A DNA stretch of 34,872 nt from Streptosporangiales bacterium (GTDB lineage: Bacteria > Actinomycetota > Actinomycetes > Streptosporangiales > Streptosporangiaceae): positions 1-34,872 of the forward strand of contig WHSL01000038.1 of assembly GCA_009380095.1 (NCBI GenBank), read 5' to 3'. Made by a program: the position numbers and the translations under genes. Under the pieces are notes generated by a model, which saw only the letters and a list, made by a program, of their open reading frames with translations, did no database searches and was not told the DNA's origin. Shown piece after piece: positions 22,365-29,278 of the stretch (the first letter of the stretch is position 1; the number at the start of each line of letters is the position of its first letter).

Positions 22365-23192
22365 TCAACTTCCGGTGGAGCGATAGCGGCGCAGCCCCGC
22401 GCGCCAGCACAGCGCGGCCACGGCGGCGGTGGCCAGCGCTACCGCGGGGGAGGCGTGGCGCAGCCACTCGGGGAGCCCGAGCGGGTCGGGACGGTCCAGC
22501 ACGTACAGCGCGGGCTGCCAGTTCACGAACGCCAGCGGCACCACGAACGTGGTGAAGCGGACCAGGTCGCGGGGGTAGATGGCCATCGGGTACGAGGTCA
22601 GCTCCTTCCCGCCGTAGGTGAAGGCGTTCGACGCCTGCGCCGCGTCCACCGCGATGAACTGGAACGCGGCCCCGACCACCCAGATCGACGAGGCGATCAC
22701 CGTGCCGGACACGACGAACAGCACTGTGAAGGCGACGAGCCCCGGCGTCCACGCGACGTCGAGGCCGGCCGCGCCTATCAGCAGGGCCGCCAGCGCCGGG
22801 GCGAGCTTGCCGAGCCGGCGCGGGGAGAACCGGTCGACCGCGACCTGGACGAGCGGGCTGACCGGGCGGGTCAGCATCACGTCCAGCCAGCCGCTGCGGA
22901 TGTGCGCGCCGATCCGCTCGAGCGAGCCGACGAGCGTGTCGGCCAGAGCGAACGCCGTCGCCGCGGTCCCGTACAGGAACAGCACCTCCGGCTCCGTGAA
23001 CCCGGCGATCCGGGTGGTGTGCGCGAACACGATGAGGATCGCGGCGACGTCCAGCGCCGCGCCCACGGTCTGCGCCAGCGTGAGCATCGCCAGCGAGACC
23101 GGGTACTGCAGCAGCGCCCGGCACCACACGCCGGCCAGCCGGAGGTAGGCGTGGACCGGGCCCATCGGCCGGGGGCGGGCGAGCTCAGCCAC
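22365..23192 (-). CDS. ABC-2 type permease subunit (second)
   Basis: A 275-residue membrane protein with six or so spans, of the ABC-2 type found as paired permeases in actinomycetes and cyanobacteria. Typical stretches are YLRLAGVWCRALLQYPVSL, LFLYGTAATAFALADTLVG, the coupling region GAHIRSGWLDVMLTRPVSPL, and YPMAIYPRDLVRFTTFVVPLAFVNWQPA. GTG 23192 overlaps the stop of the first permease by 8 nt, so the two are translated together as a heterodimer. Confidence 0.87.
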   Translation of the reverse strand: MAELARPRPMGPVHAYLRLAGVWCRALLQYPVSLAMLTLAQTVGAALDVAAILIVFAHTTRIAGFTEPEVLFLYGTAATAFALADTLVGSLERIGAHIRSGWLDVMLTRPVSPLVQVAVDRFSPRRLGKLAPALAALLIGAAGLDVAWTPGLVAFTVLFVVSGTVIASSIWVVGAAFQFIAVDAAQASNAFTYGGKELTSYPMAIYPRDLVRFTTFVVPLAFVNWQPALYVLDRPDPLGLPEWLRHASPAVALATAAVAALCWRAGLRRYRSTGS

Positions 23193-23976
23193 CCTGGACC
23201 ACCACCCGGCGCTCCGCCACGCCGGTCAGCAGCCGCCCGGCCAGCAGCAGCGCCACCGCCCAGAACGCCTGGAAGGCCAGGGCCCCGGCCACCCCGCCGG
23301 TGGTGCCGAGGTAGACGTCGATCGGGACCTGTACGGTGGCGGCCCACGGCAGCAGCCGGACGACCTCGCCGAGCGTGCCCGGGAAGATGTTCAGCGGCAG
23401 CAGCATGCCGGAGCAGAACATCGCGGCCAGTGTGCTGATGTTGACGAGCCCGCGGTCGTCCATCAGCCAGAACGTGCCGAGCGCCACGAGGTAGCGGACG
23501 CCGAAGCTGGTGAGCGTCGCGAGCGCGATCGAGACGGCGAAGAGTACCCCGGTGGCGAGGTCGGCCGGGGTGTTCAGCCCGAACACCAGGGCGCCCGCGG
23601 CGAGCGGCGGCAGGCTGCGGAACAGCGTGCCGTGGCCCGCCTGCCCCAGGTCCAGCGCGAACCACCAGGCCTGCAGGCCGGCGGGGCGGGACAGATCGAT
23701 CGCCACGTCCCCGGTACGGATGCGCTCGGCCAGCTCGGGGATGCCTCCGCTCAGCGTCCGCACCGGGGCGATCATCGCCTGGGAGAGGAAGCAGAACGTG
23801 ATGGCGTCGCCGACGTCGTAGCCGGCGAGGCCGGGGCGGGCCTGCCACAGCGCGATCAGCACCGCGGCGCGGACGAAGCCGAAGACGGTGTTGGTGAAGG
23901 CGCCGGCGATCGTGGCCAGCGCGTACGTGGCCTGCTTGCGCAGGCCGAGCCAGGCGACGGTGGCGTAGACGCGCAC
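23185..23976 (-). CDS. ABC-2 type permease subunit (first)
   Basis: A 263-residue paralogue of the second permease with matching landmarks: LGLRKQATYALATIAGAF, FCFLSQAMIAP, IRTGDVAIDLSRPAGLQAWWF, FGVRYLVALGTFWLMDDRG and FCSGMLLPLNIFPGTL. GTG 23976 has AGGAGGAG about 6 nt upstream, the strongest ribosome-binding site of the operon, consistent with its being the first gene. A divergent TetR regulator about 295 bp away is the likely repressor. Confidence 0.87.
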   Translation of the reverse strand: MRVYATVAWLGLRKQATYALATIAGAFTNTVFGFVRAAVLIALWQARPGLAGYDVGDAITFCFLSQAMIAPVRTLSGGIPELAERIRTGDVAIDLSRPAGLQAWWFALDLGQAGHGTLFRSLPPLAAGALVFGLNTPADLATGVLFAVSIALATLTSFGVRYLVALGTFWLMDDRGLVNISTLAAMFCSGMLLPLNIFPGTLGEVVRLLPWAATVQVPIDVYLGTTGGVAGALAFQAFWAVALLLAGRLLTGVAERRVVVQGG

Positions 23977-24082
23977 CGGAGATCTCCTCCTGTCGAGGCC
24001 GTGGTCGGGATGGTCCGGCACGGCCCTGCGAGGAGGTCCGGTACGCCTGGGCGCGCCCTCGGGCGGGCGCGGCGAGCGAGAA

Positions 24083-24088
24083 ATACTA
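24083..24088 (-). promoter_or_regulatory. -10 element TAGTAT of ABC exporter operon
   Basis: On the minus strand TAGTAT lies in an AT-rich spot within GC-rich DNA, about 105 nt before the first permease start. A perfect palindrome GGCGGGCCCGCC (24099-24110) sits just upstream in the -20 to -35 zone and could be an operator, though its GC content makes chance likely. Confidence 0.4.
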
Positions 24089-24227
24089 ACGGCGGGCGGG
24101 CGGGCCCGCCACCGGTTCGGCCCAGTTCGGGGCGGAGGTCCGGCCGCGGGGGAGGCCGGGTGGCGGGGGACCGGAGATCTTCCGTTCGCGGTGAGCACAT
24201 CGCCGGGCACGCCGGGTAGGCGAAAGG

Positions 24228-24233
24228 TACAGT
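24228..24233 (+). promoter_or_regulatory. -10 element TACAGT of TetR gene
   Basis: TACAGT is about 37 nt before ATG 24271; a GGAGGAG site follows it. Confidence 0.4.
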
Positions 24234-24270
24234 CGAGCCTCCTTGCCGGTACGCGCGGAGGAGCCCCCCA

Positions 24271-24912
24271 ATGAACCCCGCGGATCAGGACAACCTCACC
24301 GCGCGCGGAGCCGCCACCCGGCAGCGCCTGATCGACGCGGCGCACCAGGAGCTGCTGGAGACCGGCGGGCGGCTGGAGGTCGCGGCGGTGGCGCGCCGTG
24401 CCAAGGTGGCGGTGGGCCTGCTCTACCGGTATTTCGGCAGCAAGGACGGCCTCGTCGAGGCGGTGGTCAACGCCTTCTACGACCGGTACGACGCCCAGGT
24501 CTTCGCCGCCGACATGGGCCCGGGGCTGGACTGGCGGCAGCGCGAGCGGCTCCGGCTGCGGCGCGAGATCGAGTTCCTCTACCACGACCCGCTGGGCCGG
24601 ATCGTGCTCGCCCGGCGGCTGCACGAGCCCGCCGCGGCGCAGGCGGACGCCGTACGGCTCGCCACGCAGATCGACCTGGGCGCGCGCAACGTGGCGCGGG
24701 GCCAGCGGGAGGGCCAGCTCGACCCGGGGATCGACCCGCGGCTCGCGGCCGCGGCGTTCCTCGGCGCGTTCCGCGCCGTGATGGGGGAGGCGCTGAACCG
24801 GGAGGAGAAGCCGTCGCCGGACATGCTGTTCGAAGCGGTCTGGCGGCTCGGCTTCCGTCTCATCGCGCACCGCGACGAGACGGAACCCGTCGAACCGCCG
24901 GCCGTGAGCTAA
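24271..24912 (+). CDS. TetR family transcriptional regulator
   Basis: A 213-residue protein. The N-terminal helix-turn-helix is RQRLIDAAHQELLETGG, then VAAVARRAKVAVGLLYRYFG with SKDGLVEAVV, a classic TetR DNA-binding unit. The C-terminal helical half (from about residue 75) would bind a ligand. It is divergent from the ABC exporter operon and its stop (TAA 24910-24912) overlaps that of the convergent MFS gene. TetR proteins beside exporters usually repress them until the exported compound binds; the ABC operon is the expected target. GGAGGAG precedes ATG 24271. Confidence 0.88.
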   Translation: MNPADQDNLTARGAATRQRLIDAAHQELLETGGRLEVAAVARRAKVAVGLLYRYFGSKDGLVEAVVNAFYDRYDAQVFAADMGPGLDWRQRERLRLRREIEFLYHDPLGRIVLARRLHEPAAAQADAVRLATQIDLGARNVARGQREGQLDPGIDPRLAAAAFLGAFRAVMGEALNREEKPSPDMLFEAVWRLGFRLIAHRDETEPVEPPAVS

Positions 24913-26186
24913 CGGAGGTCGTCCTCCAGGTATCTGTCGCGGCCCGCGAACCAGCCGATGGCGAGCTGGGTGAGGACGGTGGCGAAGATCAGCGCGAACG
25001 GCGCCGCCCAGCCGCCGGTGGCCTCGAACAGCACGCCCACCAGCAGCGGGCCCGCGCCCGCCACAAGGTAGCCGAGGCTCTGCGTGAAGGCGGACAGTGC
25101 GGCCGTGCCCTCCGCCGTACGGGCCCGCAGGGCGAACAGCATCAGCGCCAGCGGGAACGTGCCCATCCCGAACCCGATGAGCAGGGTCCACAGCCAGGTC
25201 GCCGCCGTGGGGGCGAGCGCCAGCCCGCCGAACCCGCCCAGGTAGCTGAGGCCCAGCACGATCATCCAGACCCGGACGCCGCCGGCCTTCGCGATGAGCA
25301 GCGGCACGAGCAGGTTGACCGGCACGCCCATCGCGGTCAGCACGGCGAGCAGCAGGCCGGCCGCCGAGGGGGAGAAGCCGGCGCTCTTGAGGATCTCCGC
25401 GTACCAGCCGAACAGGATGTAGGCGACCGTGGACTGGGTGCCGAAGTACCCGGCGATCAGCCATGCCGTGCGGGAATGGAGCAGCCCGCGCAGACCGATC
25501 GTCGCGGGGACGGTTCGGGTCTCGCCGGGAGCGTCCGCCGTCCCCGGGGCGCCCGCGCCGGCGGTGCCGTACGGGGTGGACGCCCGATGGCGGAGCAGGG
25601 CCAGCCAGGGCAGCACGGCCACCACGCCGAACGCCGCCCAGACGCCGAGCCCGAGCCGCCAGTCGCCCGACATCCGCTCCACCGGGCCGGTGCCGGCCGC
25701 CACCAGCGTGGTGCCCGCCGCCATGGCGGTCGTGTACGCGGTGGTCAGCGCGCCCACGCGGTGCGGGAAGTGCCGCTTGACGAGCGTCGGGATGAGCACG
25801 TTCCCGGCCGCGCCGCCGGCCAGCGCGAACGCGCTCACCAGCAGGAACGGGATGGCCGAGCCGACCAGAGGGCGGACCGCGATTCCCGCGGTGATCGCGA
25901 ACAGCGCGCACAGCAGCACCGGGTGCTCGCCGAACCTGCGGGCCAGTATCGGGGTGAGCGCGCCGAAGGCGGCGAAGCACAGCACCGGCAGGGTGGTGAG
26001 CACCCCCGCGAGCGTGCCGGACATGCCGAGCGCCGCCTGCACCTCGCCGAGCAGGGGGCCGATGCTGGTCACGGCGGTACGGAGGTTGAGCGCGGCGAGC
26101 ACGATGGCGGCCGCGAGCAGGATGGTGAGGCCACGGGGCCGGCGGGTGCCGGCGTCGGGGGTGGCCTCGGTGAGGGCGAGGGTCAT
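24909..26186 (-). CDS. MFS transporter, CynX/NimT type
   Basis: A 425-residue, twelve-span carrier. It starts at ATG 26186 (AAAGGCG upstream) with a short cytosolic leader, then GLTILLAAAIVLAALNLRTAVTS cut by the family's NLR motif, GVLTTLPVLCFAAFGALTP, the first-loop motif ARRFGEHPVL, and later GIWLGFGMGTFPL-like stretches (LLIGFGMGTFPLALMLF). The NLRxAVTSIGPLL start and loop pattern match the CynX/NimT group (cyanate or 2-nitroimidazole export). A longer start would overlap the divergent promoter region. It diverges from a FadR-type GntR gene and shares stop-codon bases with the TetR gene. Confidence 0.88.
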   Translation of the reverse strand: MTLALTEATPDAGTRRPRGLTILLAAAIVLAALNLRTAVTSIGPLLGEVQAALGMSGTLAGVLTTLPVLCFAAFGALTPILARRFGEHPVLLCALFAITAGIAVRPLVGSAIPFLLVSAFALAGGAAGNVLIPTLVKRHFPHRVGALTTAYTTAMAAGTTLVAAGTGPVERMSGDWRLGLGVWAAFGVVAVLPWLALLRHRASTPYGTAGAGAPGTADAPGETRTVPATIGLRGLLHSRTAWLIAGYFGTQSTVAYILFGWYAEILKSAGFSPSAAGLLLAVLTAMGVPVNLLVPLLIAKAGGVRVWMIVLGLSYLGGFGGLALAPTAATWLWTLLIGFGMGTFPLALMLFALRARTAEGTAALSAFTQSLGYLVAGAGPLLVGVLFEATGGWAAPFALIFATVLTQLAIGWFAGRDRYLEDDLR

Positions 26187-26256
26187 TGCGCCTTTCGGGT
26201 GTCTCGGAGGCGGGCGCCCGGGCCGGAGCGGGACGGCGCTCGCCGATAAACATGGG

Positions 26257-26277
26257 ATGACTGGATGTATGACTAGA
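26257..26277. promoter_or_regulatory. Direct repeat ATGACTGGA/ATGACTAGA between MFS and GntR genes
   Basis: ATGACTGGA (26257-26265) and ATGACTAGA (26269-26277) are 12 bp apart, start to start, in an AT-richer stretch of the divergent region. They are candidate sites for the GntR regulator and overlap possible -10 sequences (TAGACT). Confidence 0.4.
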
Positions 26278-26357
26278 CTATCCCCTGAGGGCGTCTCCGG
26301 TCGCCAACGGGTCTCCGGGTACGCGATCATGGCTCTAGTAACAGAGAGGAGCGCGCG

Positions 26358-27041
26358 GTGCCTCTTCAGTCAGCCCGGCGTTCCGGGCTCGTCGACGAGA
26401 TCATCAACCAGCTGCGTGACCAGATCGCCTCGGGTGAGTGGACCGTCGGCGACCGGATCCCCACGGAGCCGGAGCTCGCCGGCCAGCTCGGAGTGGGCCG
26501 CAACACCGTACGCGAGGCGGTGCGGGCGCTGGCGCACGCCGGCCTGCTGGAGATCCGGCAGGGTGCCGGCACCTTCGTCCGTGCCCGTAGCGAGCTTACC
26601 GGCCCCGTACGACGGCGCCTCGCGCGCGCCCGGCAACGCGAGACCCTGGAGGTGCGCCGGGGCCTCGAAGTGGAGGCGGGGAGGCTCGCCGCCCTGCGCC
26701 GTACCGAGACCGATCTCACGGACCTGGACATTGCCGTCTCCCACCGGGAGGCCGCCTGGCGGGACGGGGACGTGGAGGGCTTCATCGCCGCCGACGTCGA
26801 ACTGCACCGGCTGATCGTGGCGGCCGCGCACAACGAGCTGCTGTCCGAGCTGTACGCGGAGATCACCGACGCACTGCACGAGTCGCTGCGGGCGACGCTG
26901 GGGGACCGGCTGCGGCCCTCCGACTACGTCGACCACGGGCCGCTGGTGGCGGCGATCCTGATCGGTGACCCGGGCAAGGCGGCGGCCGAGGCGGCGGGCT
27001 TCCTCGACGAGCTGCTCGCCCAGTATCAGGGCGCGGAATGA
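26358..27041 (+). CDS. GntR family regulator, FadR/FCD subfamily
   Basis: A 227-residue protein. The winged helix is at residues about 10-75 (LVDEIINQLRDQIASGEW, GDRIPTEPELAGQLGVGRNT, VREAVRALAHAGLLEIRQGAGTF). The all-helical FCD ligand domain follows (RRGLEVEAGRLAALR, DVELHRLIVAAAHNELL, DHGPLVAAILIGDP), with His and Asp residues of the usual metal site. FCD members sense carboxylic acids. GTG 26358 has GAGAGGAG upstream. It is divergent from the MFS gene, which it probably controls through the repeats in between. Its stop overlaps the ATG of an 8-codon mini-ORF that leads into the NUDIX gene. Confidence 0.88.
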   Translation: MPLQSARRSGLVDEIINQLRDQIASGEWTVGDRIPTEPELAGQLGVGRNTVREAVRALAHAGLLEIRQGAGTFVRARSELTGPVRRRLARARQRETLEVRRGLEVEAGRLAALRRTETDLTDLDIAVSHREAAWRDGDVEGFIAADVELHRLIVAAAHNELLSELYAEITDALHESLRATLGDRLRPSDYVDHGPLVAAILIGDPGKAAAEAAGFLDELLAQYQGAE

Positions 27042-27060
27042 CCGAGGGCTCGTGCGAGGG

Positions 27061-27549
27061 ATGAGGCGGTCGGCCGGTCTGCTGTGCTACCGCGTCCCCG
27101 GGGACGGTGTGCCCGTGGCGGAGACGCTGGAGGTGCTGCTGGTGCACCCTGGCGGGCCGTTCTTCGCGCGCCGCGATGCGGGCGTGTGGACCATACCCAA
27201 GGGGGAGTACGAACCGGACGAGGAACCGTACGCGGCCGCCCGGCGCGAGTTCACCGAGGAGACCGGTGCGCCCCCGCCAGAAGGCGAGCCGCTGCCGCTG
27301 GGTGAGGTGAAGCAGCGCGGTGGCAAGCTCGTCATCGCCTGGGGTTACGCGGGTGACCTCGACGCCGACGCCATCGTGAGCAACACGTTCCCGCTCGAGT
27401 GGCCGCCCAGGTCCGGGCGGTTCCGCCAGTTCCCTGAGGTCGACCGGGCCGGCTGGTTCCGCGTCGAAGATGCCCGCGAGAAGATCAACCCAGCCCAGGC
27501 CGTCTTCCTCGACCGCCTCCTCGCCGCCCTCACCGACACGGCCTCCTAA
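27061..27549 (+). CDS. NUDIX hydrolase
   Basis: A 162-residue protein. The Nudix box is complete: G of PKGEYEPDEE, then RREFTEETGAP, fitting Gx5Ex7REUxEExGU. Nearby LLVHPGGPFFARRDAGVWTIP matches the group of predicted NTP pyrophosphohydrolases that clean up modified nucleotides or related diphosphates; the true substrate is not known. ATG 27061 is chosen; GTG 27052 would add three residues. It lies 19 nt after the GntR gene, linked by a mini-ORF whose start and stop overlap both genes, so co-translation is likely. Confidence 0.87.
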   Translation: MRRSAGLLCYRVPGDGVPVAETLEVLLVHPGGPFFARRDAGVWTIPKGEYEPDEEPYAAARREFTEETGAPPPEGEPLPLGEVKQRGGKLVIAWGYAGDLDADAIVSNTFPLEWPPRSGRFRQFPEVDRAGWFRVEDAREKINPAQAVFLDRLLAALTDTAS

Positions 27550-27628
27550 CGGCGCGCCAATGCGCGGACGGGGCGTGTGAGCGCTCCCAGACTTTGCGAA
27601 GCTGGTGGCGGCCGGAGTGATGTGCCCG

Positions 27629-27634
27629 GATAAT
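27629..27634 (+). promoter_or_regulatory. -10 element GATAAT before histidine kinase remnant
   Basis: GATAAT ends 7 nt before GTG 27642, again a leaderless-type arrangement. Confidence 0.45.
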
Positions 27635-27641
27635 CCCCTGC

Positions 27642-27979
27642 GTGACCGATGAGGCCGTGCGGCTCCTCGAGCGGTTCGGCCGAAGGTACGCGGCGGCCGT
27701 CCACCTCGCCACCCTCCCCCCGATCGCGGCCATCGCCGTGCTCCGCGCCTCCCCGGAGAACACGCCCGCCACCGCCGCGGTCGTCGCCGTGGCCGTGCTA
27801 TGGACCGGCGCGTACGCGTGGTGGCTGACCCGCGGCACCGGCCGGCCCCCCATCTGGCTGGACGTGACGGCGCTGGCGGGCGTGTGCCAGAGCATCTTCT
27901 GGACCGGCGCGATCGAGGACACCAACCTCGGCTGGGCCGGTCGGTCTGGATGGAGGCGGAGTGGCGGCGGAACCGGTAG
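27642..27979 (+). pseudogene. Sensor histidine kinase remnant, internally deleted
   Basis: GTG 27642 starts MTDEAVRLLERFGRR and encodes the N-terminal membrane part of a sensor: VHLATLPPIAAIAVL, TAAVVAVAVLWTGAYAWWL and WLDVTALAGVCQSIFW, then EDTNLGW. There the kinase core (dimerisation helices and ATPase domain, some 250 residues) is absent. A shifted frame continues with SVWMEAEWRRNR and TAG 27977-27979, overlapping the response-regulator start at 27961, which looks like the genuine end of the kinase gene. Head and tail are thus present but the middle is missing and out of frame. In the literal frame the ORF runs on nonsensically to 28748 through the regulator. Family assignment rests on position beside a LuxR-type regulator and the membrane pattern. 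Confidence 0.6.
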
Positions 27980-28644
27980 CGGACAGGGCGCTCACCGCGG
28001 TGATCGTGGACGACCACGTGGCGATCACCGCGGGCGTACGGGCCTGGTGCGAGCGGGCCGAGCCGCCCATCGAGCTGATCGACGCGGGCGGCCGGCTCGC
28101 GCACGTGTGGACCGGCCCGGGCGCCGAGGCCGACGTGGTGATCTTCGACCTGGAGCTGGTCGCCGGCAAGCCGGACTTCGGCGAGCTGCGTCGGCTCGTG
28201 GACAGCGGCCGCCGGGTGGTCGTCTACTCCCAGCACGCCGACAACGCCACCGCGATCAAGTGCGTCGACCTCGGCGCGCTGGCCTACCTGACCAAGCGCG
28301 AAGGCCCCGAGCACCTGGTGCCCGCGATCCGCGCGGCGGCGGCCGGGGACTCCTACGCCCCGCCGTCGCTGTCCGGCGCGCTGATGTCCGACGACGCCCC
28401 CGGCCGGCCGCGGCTGTCGCAACGCGAGGCCGAGGTGCTGCGCGCCTGGTTCGCCTCCGCGTCCAAGGAGCTGGTCGCCGCCAAGCTCAACATCACCGCC
28501 AAGACCGTCGACACCTACATCGCCCGCGTCCGGGTCAAGTACGCGAACGCCGGCCGGCCCGCCCGGACCAAGAGCGAGCTCGTCGGCCGGGCGCTCGACG
28601 ACGGACTCATCACGCTCGCCGAGCTCAACCGGGACGCCACCTGA
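27961..28644 (+). CDS. LuxR/NarL-type response regulator
   Basis: A 227-residue regulator. The receiver has acidic D17/D18 (VDDH), the phosphoacceptor D63 in VVIFDLEL, S90 and K112 (YLTKREG). The C-terminal LuxR helix-turn-helix runs from LSQREAEVLRAWFAS through ELVAAKLNITAKTVDTYIARV. GTG 27961 has GGAGGCGGA directly upstream. Its partner kinase gene in front is internally deleted, so as the sequence stands the regulator lacks an obvious cognate kinase. A perfect palindrome lies 2 bp after its stop and just upstream of a promoter for small membrane proteins, the likely target. Confidence 0.88.
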   Translation: MAAEPVADRALTAVIVDDHVAITAGVRAWCERAEPPIELIDAGGRLAHVWTGPGAEADVVIFDLELVAGKPDFGELRRLVDSGRRVVVYSQHADNATAIKCVDLGALAYLTKREGPEHLVPAIRAAAAGDSYAPPSLSGALMSDDAPGRPRLSQREAEVLRAWFASASKELVAAKLNITAKTVDTYIARVRVKYANAGRPARTKSELVGRALDDGLITLAELNRDAT

Positions 28645-28645
28645 A

Positions 28646-28665
28646 TGTCGGGTGTTCACCCGACA
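28646..28665. promoter_or_regulatory. Palindrome TGTCGGGTGTTCACCCGACA, candidate response-regulator operator
   Basis: Perfect 9-bp arms with a TT centre, placed 21 bp upstream of the -10 at 28687, so its end reaches the -35 position. That is the position expected for an activator of the promoter. It could also act as a weak hairpin terminator for the regulator gene, but no T tract follows. Confidence 0.55.
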
Positions 28666-28686
28666 GTGCCCGCCCCCGCCCGCTTC

Positions 28687-28692
28687 TAGCGT
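28687..28692 (+). promoter_or_regulatory. -10 element TAGCGT of small membrane-protein operon
   Basis: TAGCGT lies 75 bp before ATG 28767 and just downstream of the palindrome; a -35 would fall at the end of the palindrome. Confidence 0.4.
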
Positions 28693-28766
28693 CTTCGCTG
28701 TCCGCGACGCCGGCCCGGCCGGCCGCGGCCTCGTGCGATCTCGACTGAAGCCTGAGGGGGGCGGCC

Positions 28767-28899
28767 ATGCCGTGGTCTCGTCGCGTCGCCGCCCACCCTG
28801 GGGCTCGACGCCGTGCTGACCTTCCAGGCCACGGTGCTCGGCCCGGCGTTCATCGTGCTCGGCGTCGTCATCCTCGTGGCCGGGCTGAACGCGTGGTGA
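28767..28899 (+). pseudogene. Tiny single-span membrane protein, one-base frameshift
   Basis: ATG 28767 follows a purine-rich site (GAGGGGGGCGG). The literal frame soon becomes Arg/Pro/Gly-rich. Removing one C from CCC at 28792-28794 yields MPWSRRVAATLGLDAVLTFQ, then a hydrophobic span (GPAFIVLGVVILVAGL) and NAW before TGA 28897-28899, a 43-residue protein. The coherent span and the exact fit of one base make this the likely original gene. It lies between the response regulator and another small membrane protein. Confidence 0.5.
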
Positions 28900-28930
28900 C
28901 GCCGGCGGGTCGGCGGGGGAGGGGTGTGCG

Positions 28931-29278
28931 ATGGACCTGGTGAAGTCCTGGCTCGCGGCCATCGTGGTGATGGTGGTGGCCGCCGTCGGCACGTCGTTCG
29001 CCGCCATCCTGACGTTCAGCCCCGACTGGCTGAACACGGCCCTCGGCGGGGCGGTCTGGGCGGGGAGCGCCGCGTTCGTCACGTACGCGCGTACCGCTAC
29101 TGAGCCGGCCTCGGCCCCGGAGACAAGGCGACGGCCCGTCCGCCCTGCGCCAGCCACGGAACGCAGGGAGGACGGGCCGTCCTCGGGGAAGGTCTCAGCG
29201 GTCGCGGTCAGTGCGCCTCGGCGAACTGCTCCTCCTCCGTCGACCCGGTCAGGGCCGTGGTGGAGGAGTCCGGGGTGA
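28931..29278 (+). CDS. Small two-span membrane protein; C-terminal part doubtful
   Basis: ATG 28931 follows GGGGGAGGGG. Residues 1-55 hold two hydrophobic spans ([21 protein letters not shown] and [16 protein letters not shown]) around [10 protein letters not shown]. The literal frame then runs through a strong terminator hairpin (29130-29181) and into the end of the antisense isocitrate lyase gene, giving a low-quality tail. One extra G near 29090 would instead give YARYRY and a stop at 29100-29102, 27 bp before the terminator, so the real protein is probably about 57 residues. Likely co-transcribed with the preceding tiny membrane protein, perhaps under the response regulator. No known family. 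Confidence 0.5.
   Translation: MDLVKSWLAAIVVMVVAAVGTSFAAILTFSPDWLNTALGGAVWAGSAAFVTYARTATEPASAPETRRRPVRPAPATERREDGPSSGKVSAVAVSAPRRTAPPPSTRSGPWWRSPG
29130..29181. terminator. Strong bidirectional stem-loop terminator
   Basis: Arms 29130-29149 and 29162-29181 pair at 19 of 20 positions (GACGGCCCGTCC... against ...GGACGGGCCGTC) around a 12-nt loop. It lies between the small membrane-protein gene and the convergent aceA stop, so it can serve both. T runs are absent, as is common in actinomycetes. Confidence 0.85.

Noticed and set aside
24099-24110. GGCGGGCCCGCC as a specific operator
   Set aside because: A perfect palindrome, but made only of G and C in G/C-rich DNA, so chance occurrence is likely; mentioned only with the promoter.
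24243-26249. Very long open frame on the plus strand, antisense to the MFS gene
   Set aside because: Composition is Arg/Gly/Ala/His-rich without hydrophobic or domain pattern; the TetR and MFS proteins explain the same DNA in other frames.
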